A DNA stretch of 64,000 nt from NCBI GenBank assembly GCA_024516035.1, contig CM044959.1:32488118-32552117 (forward strand), written 5' to 3'. The first letter of the stretch is position 1. Each line of letters opens with the position of its first letter. The translations under genes and the position numbers were made by a program. The notes below the pieces were generated by a model. It made no database searches. It saw only the letters and a list, made by a program, of their open reading frames with translations, and was not told where the DNA came from. The DNA is from Bactericera cockerelli (Eukaryota > Arthropoda > Insecta > Hemiptera > Triozidae). Positions 1 through 10,759 of the stretch are shown here, in pieces.

Positions 1-1460
1 CCAGAAGAAGTACAACAGTAGGGGCCTCCTCTATGAATGCTACATTACAAGAAGGAGACACCTGAGGAAACAAGGCCTCCTTCCAGTTCTTGCCCGGAGA
101 CCATCCACACCATCTTCTGCTTCCCAGACGCCTCGATCTCTGTCCCCGTCACCACTGTCCCCCGACTCTTTCGAAGTGCCCGAAGGTAATTTTTCACCCC
201 AATGTTTTTTTTTTTTTTTTCTTCCAAGTTTCTGTAATCCGCTATTCAAATAGACAGAGTTTACTTATAATTTCCTCCGTGACGATAATTATAATATTCA
301 ATGTTGCCTAAATGCAGCAATAAGACTTAGTCCTCTCTTATTATAAGGAGGAGAGTAATGGATTACTTTGTTTTACACACCTCTCTTATTATAAGGAAAG
401 TAATGGATTACTTTGTTTTACACAGGTGAAGAAGAGATGGAGTCAAACCTGAAATGGCTTCAGGAATATTCATCATTTGGTCCTGACTGGGACAGAGTTC
501 TCCGCTTGTGGAATGCTACCCACGAACACAGAATGAGCAGCATCATGAAGGGGCTTGTGAAGTATAGGAACATCTATAGCTACTTCGACCTCTTCAAGGT
601 GCTGCGACATCCCAACAGAGGATTTCATTTGGTAAGTAATTTACTGTATTCACATTTCCTCTTTAACTGTAAATATGAAAATGAAATACATTTTTTTTCT
701 TCTTTTTTTTTTAAAAAAAAAAATCCCAAATACATATTTGTCAAATCACTAGAAATTGTGTGATGTAAACACCGTAATGGTCCTATATCCCTTAAAAATT
801 ATTTTATAAACATTGACTAATGATACTTGAATTTGTGCTCCTTCTGTTTACAGCTGAAGTTAGACTTCAGAAAATACGAGAAAAACTGCTGGAAAGGAGG
901 ATGCTCTCCTGGGCCTTACCCTAATTCACCAACAAGTCTTCGACCTGGCCAGACAAAAAATCAAAGAGTCGCGCAACAAGGACTTCAAAAGTTCAATATC
1001 GGAAATTCTTGCAGAAATTGACTCCGACAGCAGCACTACTGTGAAGAATTCTGCTGTGTTGATGCTGTTGCCTTTTCTGCTGAAGTCAGGCCCGATACTT
1101 GAGATTAAAGGTAAAAAGAATTATAAGCCCAGCAGGGCGGAAATTCTTGAGTCGTTCATCTCTCAGGTACCATGTACTACTCTCGTAGAGAGCACATGTG
1201 CTGAGAGAGTCGACAAATACAAAAAGTTAGGAAGAACTATTCAGCCATATGTGCTTTTCGTGGGCAAATCATTTACTTGTCCTGAGAAAGTATTTGCTAT
1301 CGTGGACAATGTAAAATTATATACAACCCACAATCGAAGACGCAGTAGATCTGTTATTTCAGATATTCCATGTGACACATTGTTTATACCCGGAGGAGTG
1401 TTCAGACATCTGGATGTTCCTCCAAAGGGCATTCTACAATATCAGAGATTTGGATTATGA
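1..1460 (+). pseudogene. ORF1 of a two-gene transposon-like unit: spliced, 5' partial, frameshifted
   Basis: This is a spliced reading frame that enters from the left edge. Exon a runs from about 2 to 185 (serine/proline-rich end), with donor GAAG|GTAATT. An intron ends at TTTTACACAG (425). Exon b is 426-631, with donor TTG|GTAAGT. A second intron ends at CTGTTTACAG (853). Exon c is 854-1460. Exons a and b join in phase. Exon b carries a segment like KYRNIYSYFDLFKVLRHP, and exon c opens with LKLDFRKY. The reading frame then changes between about 870 and 910 and stays open to the stop at 1458-1460, through a segment containing AVLMLLPFLLK and IQPYVLFVGK. From memory, proteins of this shape are common uncharacterised, repeat-associated proteins in animals, usually encoded next to a partner like the ORF at 1637. 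That family link is from pattern memory, not a search. The frame change makes the copy non-functional unless it is a sequencing error. Its biochemical role is unknown. Confidence 0.5.
332..425 (+). repeat. 48-bp tandem duplication containing the 3' splice site
   Basis: A block starting CCTCTCTTATTATAAGGA and ending near TTTTACACA occurs twice with a 48-bp offset (starts 332 and 380). The first copy ends in ACAC and the second in ACAG, so only the second gives a usable AG acceptor for the exon at 426. The motif TTATTATAAGGA resembles the TACTATAAGTAGG motifs in the palindrome field at 5040-5720. Confidence 0.7.
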
Positions 1461-1636
1461 TAAAATGACTGGTTCGTGCATCACCCTGTTGACAGACCTG
1501 GGTTTGCTAGCCAGGTGTGAGATATAATTTACTTTTAATATAATACTTTTAATATAATTTAAGTATGGACATTTTAATATTTACTGAGGCTTCAATTTTT
1601 TTATTTAAGAGTTTTATAATACCATTTTATTTCATT

Positions 1637-4049
1637 ATGTTTAATTGTTATGTATGTCATTCATTGTTCCCAAACATTCCTGATTTAATTAATCATATTA
1701 AAAAAGATTGTGTAAATTGTAATAACGTGAAACTTTATAACTGTGGGCAAGCTGGGTGTACTCGGTTTTATGATCAAATTGATAGCTTCCGTAAGCATTT
1801 ATATCGAAAACATAGTGCTGATACTGAAGAAGCTTTCAACAGTTTGTTAACTAATAATACTTCTTTTTTGGATAATATTCATGAAACTAGGGCATCTTCA
1901 TTCTTAGATTTTAATGCTAAAATGAGACAAAATTTGTTTATAATTGAAAACTTGATGGGGGACTTAGTGTCTACATTATATTCAAACCCAACAATCCCAC
2001 GAAAGTCTATTCAAATTTTCATGAATGTTTTGGAACAGTTTATGATTAAATACACTTCTCATGTAAGAGACTTGACCAAATCATTAATACCTCAGCAATC
2101 ACAGACTCAATTTGATGATTCTTTTCAAACCATATTTCTTGCATCAACCCAAATTGTGGCAGACTTTAATAGTGAGTACAAAAGGTTGAAACATTTTGAA
2201 TCCTTGGGGACGTACATTCCCTCCATTGAAATTTCTTTTGCAACTAGAAATGAGATTAGAGGTAAAAAATTTTGCTGTGTATCTGTTACACAACAAGTTG
2301 TACCTATGGAAAAGGTGTTAAAAAAGTTTTTATCTTTTGATCACGTTTTCAAGGAAATTTTAGACTACAAACATTACCTGTCAAAATTTTCATCTCCAAT
2401 CATTAATATTGTTCAAGGCACGGCGTGGAAAAACAAGCAGTATGTTGATTCACCAAATGTTCTTAATTTTCCTCTTGTTTTATACTTTGATGATTTTGAA
2501 GTAAATAATCCACTTGGAAGTCATGCCAGCATACAAAAGCTAAGTGGTGTGTACGTATCCCTCCCATTTCTTCCCCCAAAATTGGTATCACAACTGAACA
2601 ATATTCTAATTTTATCTATTTTTCATGCCTCAGATCGAATCACTTATGGTAATAATCTGATTTTTCGGAGTATTATTGATAAATTGAATTTCTTATCTAA
2701 CAGTGGTGTAGAAGTAAAAAACAGCCATTTTGAGGGAATTATAAAATTTCATGTTGCTGTTTTGACAGGTGATAACCTTGGTTTAAATGGTATATTAGGA
2801 TTTGTGGAGAGTTTCAATGCCAACTTCTTTTGTCGTGTCTGTTGTGCCAATAAAAGTCAGATGCAAGAATTGTGTTTTGAAAGAGATTCTCTGTTGAGAA
2901 CACCTGAGTCTTATCAAAGAGATGTAGAGCTAAATGATGTCTCACAGACTGGGATCAAAGAAAATTGCCCGTTCTTAGAGCTAGATCATTTTTCTTTGTT
3001 TGACAATGTAGCAGTGGATACCCTTCATGATTTTTTGGAAGGGTGTTGTCGATACATTATGAAGTCTCTGGTGAAGTATTTGGTACAAGATGTGAAATTT
3101 GTTAGCTATTTAGTATTGAAAAATAAAATTGAAGATTTTGACTATGGTCATGACTCTTCTGCTAAACCTTCCAATGCTCTTACCATCGATTCCTCATCAA
3201 TTGTTGTGAAAACGTCTGGGTCCGAAATGTTCACTTTGGTCAGGTACTTTGCTTTGATAGCTGGTCCCTATGTACCCAAGAATAATGAAGTATGGGAGAC
3301 TTTCTTACTCATGAGAAAATTATTGGACAGATTATTTCTTAGAAGAGTGTATTCTTCAGATGTTGACCAACTAGAAGTTCTAATAGAACACTTTTTGGAT
3401 TCTTACAAGGTGAACTTTAAGGAAACCTTGAAACCAAAGTTTTCATTTTCTCACCCATTATGGTAAAATGGTTAAAAAATTTGGTCCCTTATATCAGATA
3501 TCTACAATAAGGTTTGAATCTAAACACAAAGTCTCTAAAATAGCTGCACGATCTGCTATTAACAGAGTTAATATATGTAAAACTGTAACCATTAGAAATC
3601 AGCTTTCATTGAATAATATGTTTTTGAAAAACTGTCCAATTGATTGTTTATCTCTGGGATTGAAAAGAAGACCTTCCCCGAAAGTTGTTCGATTTTAAAA
3701 ACTCAGTTTAATATTGATTCCACTTTTTCCTTTGTTAAATATTTTTATAAAAGATGGCATTCGGGTTCAGACTTCAGACATTCTAACATTAGATATATGC
3801 CTTGATACTGGTGATCCTTGTTTGGCTAAAGTAAAAACAATATATGTAGATACACTTCAGAATATATTTTTAAAATGTTCCCACTTAACATGTCTAGGGT
3901 TTGATGATCATTACCATGCTTTTGAAGTTGAGCATTCTAATGAAGATATTTTTTACACATCATTAAATAGCATACATTCTCATGTACCAAATACTGTAAC
4001 CACACTTCCTAATGGTTCCATATATGTGACTCTACGTGACCAATTATAG
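1637..4049 (+). pseudogene. ORF2: C2H2 zinc-finger, transposase-like protein, broken by frameshifts
   Basis: A long frame is open to 3466. I choose the ATG at 1637 over the upstream one at 1565 because the intervening 24 residues are hydrophobic low-complexity sequence and the zinc finger starts right after 1637. Residues C4, C7, H20 and C25 form a C2HC-like motif. C36, C41, H54 and H59 form a C2H2 finger. Around residue 379 there is TGDNLG, followed by GFVESF and a C-rich stretch (FFCRVCC). Near residue 461 there is DTLHDFLEG. After the stop at 3466 the protein continues in another frame from 3468 (KKFGPLYQISTIRFESKH). That frame meets a stop at 3696 and resumes from about 3745 to 4049 with DDHYHAFEV. 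The order C2H2, GDNLG, C-rich, HDFLEG, FGPL..RFE.KH, HYHAFEV matches, from memory, a widespread uncharacterised transposon-type animal protein. A DNA-cutting role is only inferred. Confidence 0.6.
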
Positions 4050-4320
4050 CTTGGTTTCCTTAAAAAATCTGTGAATTATTGTAGGTTTTTTTAATTATTA
4101 ATTACTAGCTTAAGGTTTTTAATACCATGTTACTGTTCCATAGTTGATACTTAAAAACTTGTACGTATTTGTATAACCTTCTGTGTAAATTACTGTGAAA
4201 TAAATAGGTAGATAGATAGTCCACTTTTCAAGAGTGCATTGTACATTTTCAAATGTAAATTTTTTGTAATTTTTGATAAATACATAGTTGTTATATGTAT
4301 AGATAGTCCTGATTTGTTTT

Positions 4321-4521
4321 TTTTTTTTTTTGTCGGATTTTAATAAAGTATTATTCAATTAGTTTTCTAAAACTAATCTTGAGACCTTGGAAGGTATTAA
4401 TAAGAAATTTAAGGTTCCTCCATTTCATTGCATCAGAGATCATGTTGTCTTATTTGTATTTTCCTGGTGATAATATACTTAATACTTAAATCACAACCAT
4501 TTTTTTTATTAAAATCCGACA
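4321..4521. repeat. 21-bp perfect inverted repeat around a 160-bp spacer
   Basis: TTTTTTGTCGGATTTTAATAA (about 4325-4345) is the exact reverse complement of the sequence at about 4501-4521. Both arms lie in the non-coding tail of the two-gene unit. The sequence GCATTGTACATTTTCAA also occurs in both halves (4237 and 4551). A hairpin-forming 3' region is one reading; a small separate insertion is another. Confidence 0.6.
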
Positions 4522-4938
4522 AAAAATCCTAATAATCCAACTATAAGTTTGCATTGTACATTTTCAATTGTTAAATTTGTATATCTATGTACCTAAACTT
4601 GGAAAATAAATAAATATACTTCTTTGAATTATATTAACATACTTATCATCTCTTTATTTAAGTAAAGCACATCAAAAATAGTGCACACTTTCATTGTTAA
4701 ACCCATCAAAAAAAGTTCAAGTTAAAGAATAAAGTGTGCACTAAGTTTGATTTATTTCTCTATAGTATATTGCAGTTGTACATTAAGGATTACAATAATG
4801 TGTTATTTACTTTAAATGTGTTTTCAACTTGTAATAAGGATAATGTGCTATTTCTTTTACATGTGTTTTTGACTTGTGTTTCAGGGGATATTGCTTATGG
4901 CAATTACAATTCATACATTCAAATGTATAAGTGGAAAC

Positions 4939-5014
4939 CACACTCTAATGTGAAATCATACTTCCATGGAAGTAATCATACTTCCATGGAAGTATGATTT
5001 CACATTACAGTGTG
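4939..5014. repeat. Near-perfect hairpin, 35-bp arms with a 6-nt loop
   Basis: Arms 4939-4973 and 4980-5014 are reverse complements with about two mismatches. The stem contains TTCCATGGAA, itself a palindrome. Weaker complementarity continues outward to about 4898 and 5055 (ACAATTCATAC on the left, GTATGAATTGT on the right), giving an imperfect inverted repeat of about 150 bp. This marks the start of the palindrome field. Confidence 0.85.
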
Positions 5015-5039
5015 CTTTTTACGCATGCTTTTGAAAGTA

Positions 5040-5720
5040 TGAATTGTACTTACTATAAGTATGTATTCTCTTTACTGCAAGGAGAAAACATCTGTACAAG
5101 AAGTAGACTTTCTCCTTACTATAAGTAGAAAAACACATTACTAAAAGTAGGTAAACACATTACTGTAAGTAGGAATCATCCTTACGATAAGGAGGAATCA
5201 ACATTACTGTAAGTAGAAATCATCATTACTATAAGTAGAAAACCTACTTAGGATACGTAGAAATCCTACTTAGGATACGTAGAAATCCTACTTAGGATAC
5301 GTAGAAATCCTACTTAGGATACGTAGAAATCCTACTTAGGTAAGTAGAAATCGTACTTGGGATACGTAGGTATCATCCAGCTCTAAGTAGGTTTCCTCTT
5401 TACTATAAAGAGGAAAGCACATGCCGCAAGACACGGCCTGCTAGTAATAAGTAGGAAATCTACTTAGAGAAAGAGGTAATCTCCTTAGTGTACAGACGTT
5501 CTCTACGTACGACGTAGATCTGCTCTACGTATATAAGTAGGAATCCTACTTCCAATGTCGTGACGTCATCAATTTTTTCCAAATTTTTTCCAAATTGATG
5601 ACGTCACGGATAAGTAGGATTCCTACTTCTGCATCTCTACGTACACCCCAAAATGCATCTCTACGTATCACGTGTGTACATGTAATCTACTTCTTTAAGT
5701 AGGATTCCTCTCTATTTACG
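5040..5720. repeat. Palindrome field with 22-bp tandem repeat and TACGTA motifs
   Basis: This tract is dominated by short motifs in both orientations: TACTATAAGTAG, TTACTGTAAGTAG, GTAGGAATCCTAC (a palindrome around GGAATCC) and TACGTA. At 5251-5345 the block GGATACGTAGAAATCCTACTTA recurs four times at exactly 22-bp spacing (5251, 5273, 5295, 5317). No reading frame is credible. Its position just beyond the 3' end of the two-gene unit fits a subterminal repeat array of the kind transposases bind, but this is inference. Confidence 0.75.
5559..5608. repeat. 17-bp-arm hairpin with two TGACGTCA sites
   Basis: CGTGACGTCATCAATTT (5559-5575) pairs exactly with AAATTGATGACGTCACG (5592-5608) across a T/C-rich loop. 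Each arm holds the octamer TGACGTCA, the classic CREB/ATF site. Outside the stem lie TAAGTAGGAATCCTACTT on the left and TAAGTAGGATTCCTACTT on the right. Protein binding is inferred only. Confidence 0.8.
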
Positions 5721-6308
5721 TACGAAATTTTTCTCAGTGCATGAATGACAGTATTGTTAAGCAGGTGACATCTTGCAGTTCAGCATTGCATTGAACCTGA
5801 AAAAATTGCTCTCTAGTAAAATACTCAGAAGAGAGAATTAATTGAAAACATAATTGCCAGACGAAATTTGTCCCGTGATGGATGAGGCACACTTTTGATG
5901 TCAAAAAGAAGCATGAAAAATTCCTTTTTGCAGAAAACACTTCAACAACTCAAGGCATAGAACGTCTAGCTGCTTAGAGAGAACAAATAGACATTTTCTT
6001 CTTTAGCAGGTCGTTTTTCTTTATGTATTTCCTTTTAGTTTTTCTCCCCCTTGTGCACCTTCCGGCTGTAGTCATTTATCAAATTATACCCGCCGCTCAC
6101 GCACGCTCAGTCCAATGCCTTGAGGCCACTCTTCTCTTATTCTTCATATTTCTAATATTCCGCACAAGTTTCTTTCAATTCTCTTCACACGTCCCTTGCT
6201 TTACCTTCTATATTTTATTCCAATTGATTTCCTCAACTTGTATTTTGGCAAACACGTCAAATTTACTCTTCTCTCTATACACTCCCTACTCTTGTCCTAT
6301 TCAATATA
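5721..6308. other. Unassigned AT-rich stretch
   Basis: I see no convincing reading frame, RNA gene or repeat here. The short open frames have no recognisable domain, and the one at 6023-6316 is hydrophobic low-complexity sequence. Confidence 0.5.
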
Positions 6309-7191
6309 CAGGGTGAGCATAAAGTCTCACCCCACCCCCCGTATCTCAAGAATGGCTGTAAATACAAGAAAACGCAAAAAACCCGTGTTCCTTAATTTTT
6401 AGGGGGATTAATTTTCAGCCAAAAATTTTTTGCTTACACGGCCCCAGTCAGGCTGGGCATGGACCAACTTTAAAATCTTAAATAGAATAGTATGTCTTGT
6501 GGCATATTGTTTTAAAGGTCTCATATAGAGAATTTCAGTACAGCAAATTTCAGTGAGCTACGACTTACCGTTCCGAGATACAGGGTCGGACGTCCTGCGT
6601 AATATCCATATATTTTGACCTATAACTCGTTGACCGTAAATTCCAGAAAAATGAAATTTGTTGATAATAAGTCCTTATGGCAAGAACTTTCGAACTCGTT
6701 AAAATTTGATTTGTTTTTTCGTTAAAATTTTTCGGACTGTTCGTCCGGCTGGCTGACGAAACCGACCAGAAACTAATATCAACAGAGTATGTCGAGTTAT
6801 ACCTTTTTCGACAGGGCTTGTCATAAGGAGTTATTATCAACAAATTTCATTTTTCTATAATTTACGGTTAACGAGTTATAGGTAAAATATATGGATATTA
6901 CGCAGGACGTTCGACCCTGTATCTCAAGAACGGTAAGTCGTAGCTCACTGAAATTTGTTGTAATGAACTTCTCTCTATGAGACCTTTAAAACAATATGCC
7001 ACAAGACATACCATTCTATTTAAGATTTTAAAGTTGGTCCATGCCCAGCCTGACTGGGGCCGTGTAGGCAAAAAATTTTTGGCTGAAAATTAATCCCCCT
7101 AAAAATTAGGGAACACGGGTTTTTGCGTTTTTTTGTATTTACAGCCATTCTCGAGATACGGGGGGTGGGGTGAGACTTTATGCTCACCCTG
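6309..7191. mobile_element. 883-bp foldback element with CAGGGTG ends and TA flanks
   Basis: The left end TACAGGGTGAGCATAAAGTC (from 6307) and the right end reading ACTTTATGCTCACCCTGTA (to 7193) are inverted copies. Complementarity runs inward for roughly 380-400 bp per arm, leaving a short centre around 6720-6800. Both ends abut TA, as expected for the Tc1/mariner (IS630) superfamily. There is no transposase frame, so it is non-autonomous. Each arm carries several sentences of the type ATCTC.AGAACGG....GAAATTTG (see findings). The termini resemble those of the element at 39995. Confidence 0.85.
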
Positions 7192-7193
7192 TA

Positions 7194-10190
7194 TATCATC
7201 ACAACAGAAGCACGTGTGAGTGTTGAATCTATAAATATTCAATGTTTGCCAAGAAAATATTTACAAAAAAAACACCTACAAAACACACTCGCATTCATAT
7301 ATTATGTGTTTAATAAAGTCGCTGCTTAAATTTATCCGTAGACTTTACTTTCGCCTTCTTTCGTTGACATTTTCACGGTAATATGAATCTAAAGAAATAC
7401 AGTTACACCACTTAAGCTCTCACGTTAATGTAAAGTTCAACATCCCCGACGACTTTATATCCTTCTCATCTATGTCGTATATTAAGGAAAGAAGTTCAAT
7501 ACATATGTACTTCTTTTGACATACTATACCTTTACACTAAGATTTACGACGCATATTACCCTCGTATGGAACTTTCTCTCATAATTTATGTTCCATTTAA
7601 TATACTAGTTTATCAAATAAATTTTTCGCGCTTGAATCACACTCAAGAGAGTTCAAGAAATGTCTGTCTGAAATATTGGAGACGGTATTGGAGTTTTGAA
7701 ATGAGTATGAGTTGATTTTGATTATTATTTCTTCTTGCGGAATCTTTTTTGAAATGCATTATAAATATTGTATTGTCAAGAATCCGATTCATGATAGACC
7801 CACGGACCTACGGCACAGTACAATACAATTCAATACAATACGTGAACTATCATAATTAGTGTTTTAAACAAATTATGCTGGGCTTTAAAGATTTCAAAAA
7901 AGTAATTTGCATCAAAAGGTCTTTCTTAGCCAGGGTTAAATTTTTCTTTCATTAGATAAGAAGTAGTGAGTGGAAAATGCATACCTCTTACGTACAGTTA
8001 TTATTATTATTATTACAGTATAGGACGTGAACATTAAAAATATCTTATTAAAAAAGAAAAATACCGAGATGAGATATTGTACCATCCTAGTTTCAAGTAA
8101 ACATCATAAACAATTTATAAGAATGGTAAAAAAATGATGAATTACACGTAGAAACAGGCACGTCCAGGAATTCACAAGGCGACAGCATGAAATAAAAATT
8201 TCACATCAGATAAATAAAAGGCGTTTAGATATGAACGAAAAGTGTAGGCGGCCTACGTGTCAGGAAGATAACACCGAATCCTGCCTGAGTTGTATCAACA
8301 CCTGGAGATGATATATTTAATTCGAATTCGGTGATATTGCCACATGGAATAAAATCTTATTTTTGTTAATGTTCGTTTCTTGTAAATTGGTCATGTACCG
8401 CAAAATATAAAATACCTAACGGTATTTATTATTATAATGACATAACACATCAAGTTTTTTACTAATTACTTCCGAAAAAAACCATGATATTTAGGAATTC
8501 TTATGACATTCATACATTCATACTATAGCTGTAAAGATTTATGAGTCACCATTTCTTTCATTAAAATCTCTCTGATAACAAACATTAAACATGTAGTGGT
8601 ACCTTTTCAACATAAATGTTTCAATAGAGACTTTAATGTAAGAAGAGATCATAAATGAGCAAAAAACTGTAAACAATGAAATTCCATAACTTTGATACAA
8701 CAGCCACTTCAGAGGTTTGTAGTCTATGTCCCTGTTCGTCCATCTCGTAATATGTCCCGCTTCCTATTTGGTCCTAGATTATGATCATCATCCCTGTCAA
8801 AATAAGAGCATTGAAAGATATCCTGTAACCAAACTTCAATTACAATGTTTGTTGTTAATGTCTGGTTTTGCAGCTCACCTATTTCACTCCTACGTAATCG
8901 AACAATTACATTAAAAAAATATAATTTTGAAATGAGACCAAAAACCTTAGCACTAAAATCCCTCAATAGAAGGAAAAAAATTCTAAAGCCTATAATTTTA
9001 TCGCTCTTTCTGATAGATTAAACAGAAGGTTTCCAGAACATTCAAAGCAATCACCGAGTTATACCACCACTTAAGTCTTGTCCTGCGGATGGGTAAATAA
9101 AAATATTCCACAAGAACAATGAACTTTTATTACGTGGAAAGAACAGAGGAAGAATTCCGGTAGAAGCTTTACCTTGAAAGTTGACTTTTCTTTCAGAATT
9201 TATAGCAAAAAACTCGACTTCAGACTATTTCCAGTCACACGAACAGGAGCTAATACTTCCAGGAACTTAAATAAATACCTGGCTACGATCTAACCTACCT
9301 CTAGGTTTACATTTTATATAATACAGACAGCTTACAACAATAAATAATAACGTAAATAGATACGGACATTTAATAGCTAGAGATACGTTAACTTTTACAT
9401 AATTAATGCTGGCTTTACCTTATAGTGTCTTTTTAAAATTAATTTCTAAATGTCATAACCTCATCACTTATAACATCTATCCAAGTAAAAGAATAATGCC
9501 AATGCCACAGTTTTTAAGGCTTTTTTCTTTCTTCTTTGCAATTCTCTGAATTTGATCCTGAGATTCAATTAGAATTTTCGAAAAGTTTTTCATTTGACTA
9601 CTGGAGACCCCTTCACCCTCCTGACTTCTGACGTCATGATATTTTATTGTTATTTCGCGGAGCGTGATTATTTCCTCTTTTTTGCCAGGAAGTCCATTAA
9701 CTCTCTAGAGTATGCTCCACTGCTCTGCATTACATCCAAGTTTAACACTTACCGCGAAAAAGGTCATAAAAAGAAGTATATGGCAGTTAGAACTTTAGTT
9801 TTAAATATTATGGTTCAAATTGAATTAAATGAAGATGTTTTAATTTTTTCAGTTTAACTGTTAACTTCATCAAAAGGAGTTCCGAGCGTTCTTCAAGCTT
9901 AGTCCCAGAACTGAAAGGATTTGTAACTTTATCATCAGAGCCACTTTTTGTGAGCGCCGAAAACTTCAGGGATGCAGAATTTGCGACAGTGGTACGAAGA
10001 ATCTCACACCTCCAATCATTGATGTAAAAACACTAAATAAAATCGAAATATCCAATTTGACCAACAATGTATGTCTAGTAATGGATATGGTAGTGAGAGG
10101 AAGAAGAAGAATCTTACTGGCAATCGTAAGCAAAGTATACATTTTAAAACGGAACGACCCATTTCACACGATTTTTTTTATATAAATATA
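7194..10190. other. Unassigned AT-rich stretch, about 3 kb
   Basis: No gene, RNA or repeat was recognised. Open frames are short (under 90 codons) and carry no recognisable domain. Simple runs such as TTATTATTATTATTA near 8000 are the only structure seen. Confidence 0.5.
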
Positions 10191-10445
10191 CAAGCGGGCT
10201 GTCGCCCGCTTTGCGGGCCGAGGCATGGCCGTGAAAGCAAAAAATCCTTTTTCACCAATGGCAGGTGTTGTAGTGGGAGTTTCGAAAAATCCCGTCTTAT
10301 TGCACATCTAGACTATAAGACAAAGCTACCTACCAAATTTCAGCTTCCTAGGACTTACGGTTTGGGCTGTAGAGCGATGATCAGTCAGTGGTCAGTGGTC
10401 AGTGGTCAGTGGTCAGTGAGTGTCTTTGACATTTATATATTAAGA
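10191..10445 (-). mobile_element. Non-autonomous Helitron (minus strand)
   Basis: On the minus strand the element starts with TCTTAATATATAAATGTC (5' TC end, at 10445) and ends in the hairpin GCGGGCgacaGCCCGC followed by TTG at 10191, where intact relatives have CTAGT. The last 40 bases match the 3' end of the Helitron at 33018 (same hairpin, then CATGGCC). The interior near the 5' end is a run of GTCAGTG units. No Rep or helicase frame is present, so it would depend on an autonomous partner. Confidence 0.75.
10378..10419. repeat. GTCAGTG heptamer tandem array
   Basis: The heptamer GTCAGTG (phase GGTCAGT) is repeated about five to six times without interruption inside the small Helitron, near its 5' end. 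Confidence 0.85.
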
Positions 10446-10547
10446 TAAATAGTACTTGAATGCTTAATGATATTATGTAATATCAAAATAGATGTTTAAT
10501 TTAGAGCGTACAACAACTATTTTTATTTTTTGTATTTGGGTTTTGAC

Positions 10548-10756
10548 GTCGCGTCGCTTTCAACTGCATGGTCATATCACGATGGGGGTGTTACTCTCCC
10601 GTTGCAGGAAACTTACAAATTTGCTACCCACATTAACCTCACCCAGCCTGGGTTGGGCCGGAAGGCCAGCATCACGAAGTCTTCACCTCGCTGGACGTTG
10701 CTTAACTTCGGTGAGCCTACGAGAACCGGTGCATTCAACGCGCCATCGACGCCGGC
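10548..10756 (-). mobile_element. 5S rRNA-derived SINE, copy 1
   Basis: Read on the minus strand, it opens with GCCGGCGTCGATGGCGCGTT and passes through GAATGCACCGGTTCTCGT, ACCGAAGTTAAGCAACGTC and GATGCTGGC. This is the order and spacing of 5S rRNA with part of the internal control region deleted. The shared non-5S tail follows (CCAGGCTGGGTGAGG, then GTTTCCTGC and GACCATGCAGTTGAAAGCG). 5S genes are transcribed by RNA polymerase III from an internal promoter, which explains how such a head can drive retroposition. Minus-orientation insertion. Confidence 0.75.
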
Positions 10757-10759
10757 TAT

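Noticed and set aside
5251..5345. CRISPR-like regular repeats (22-bp period), and the five spaced palindromes at 63036-63244
   Set aside because: The context is eukaryotic, with introns, SINEs and LINEs. The 22-bp units have no spacers, and the palindromes sit inside a TTAA-bounded element with related spacers. No cas genes.
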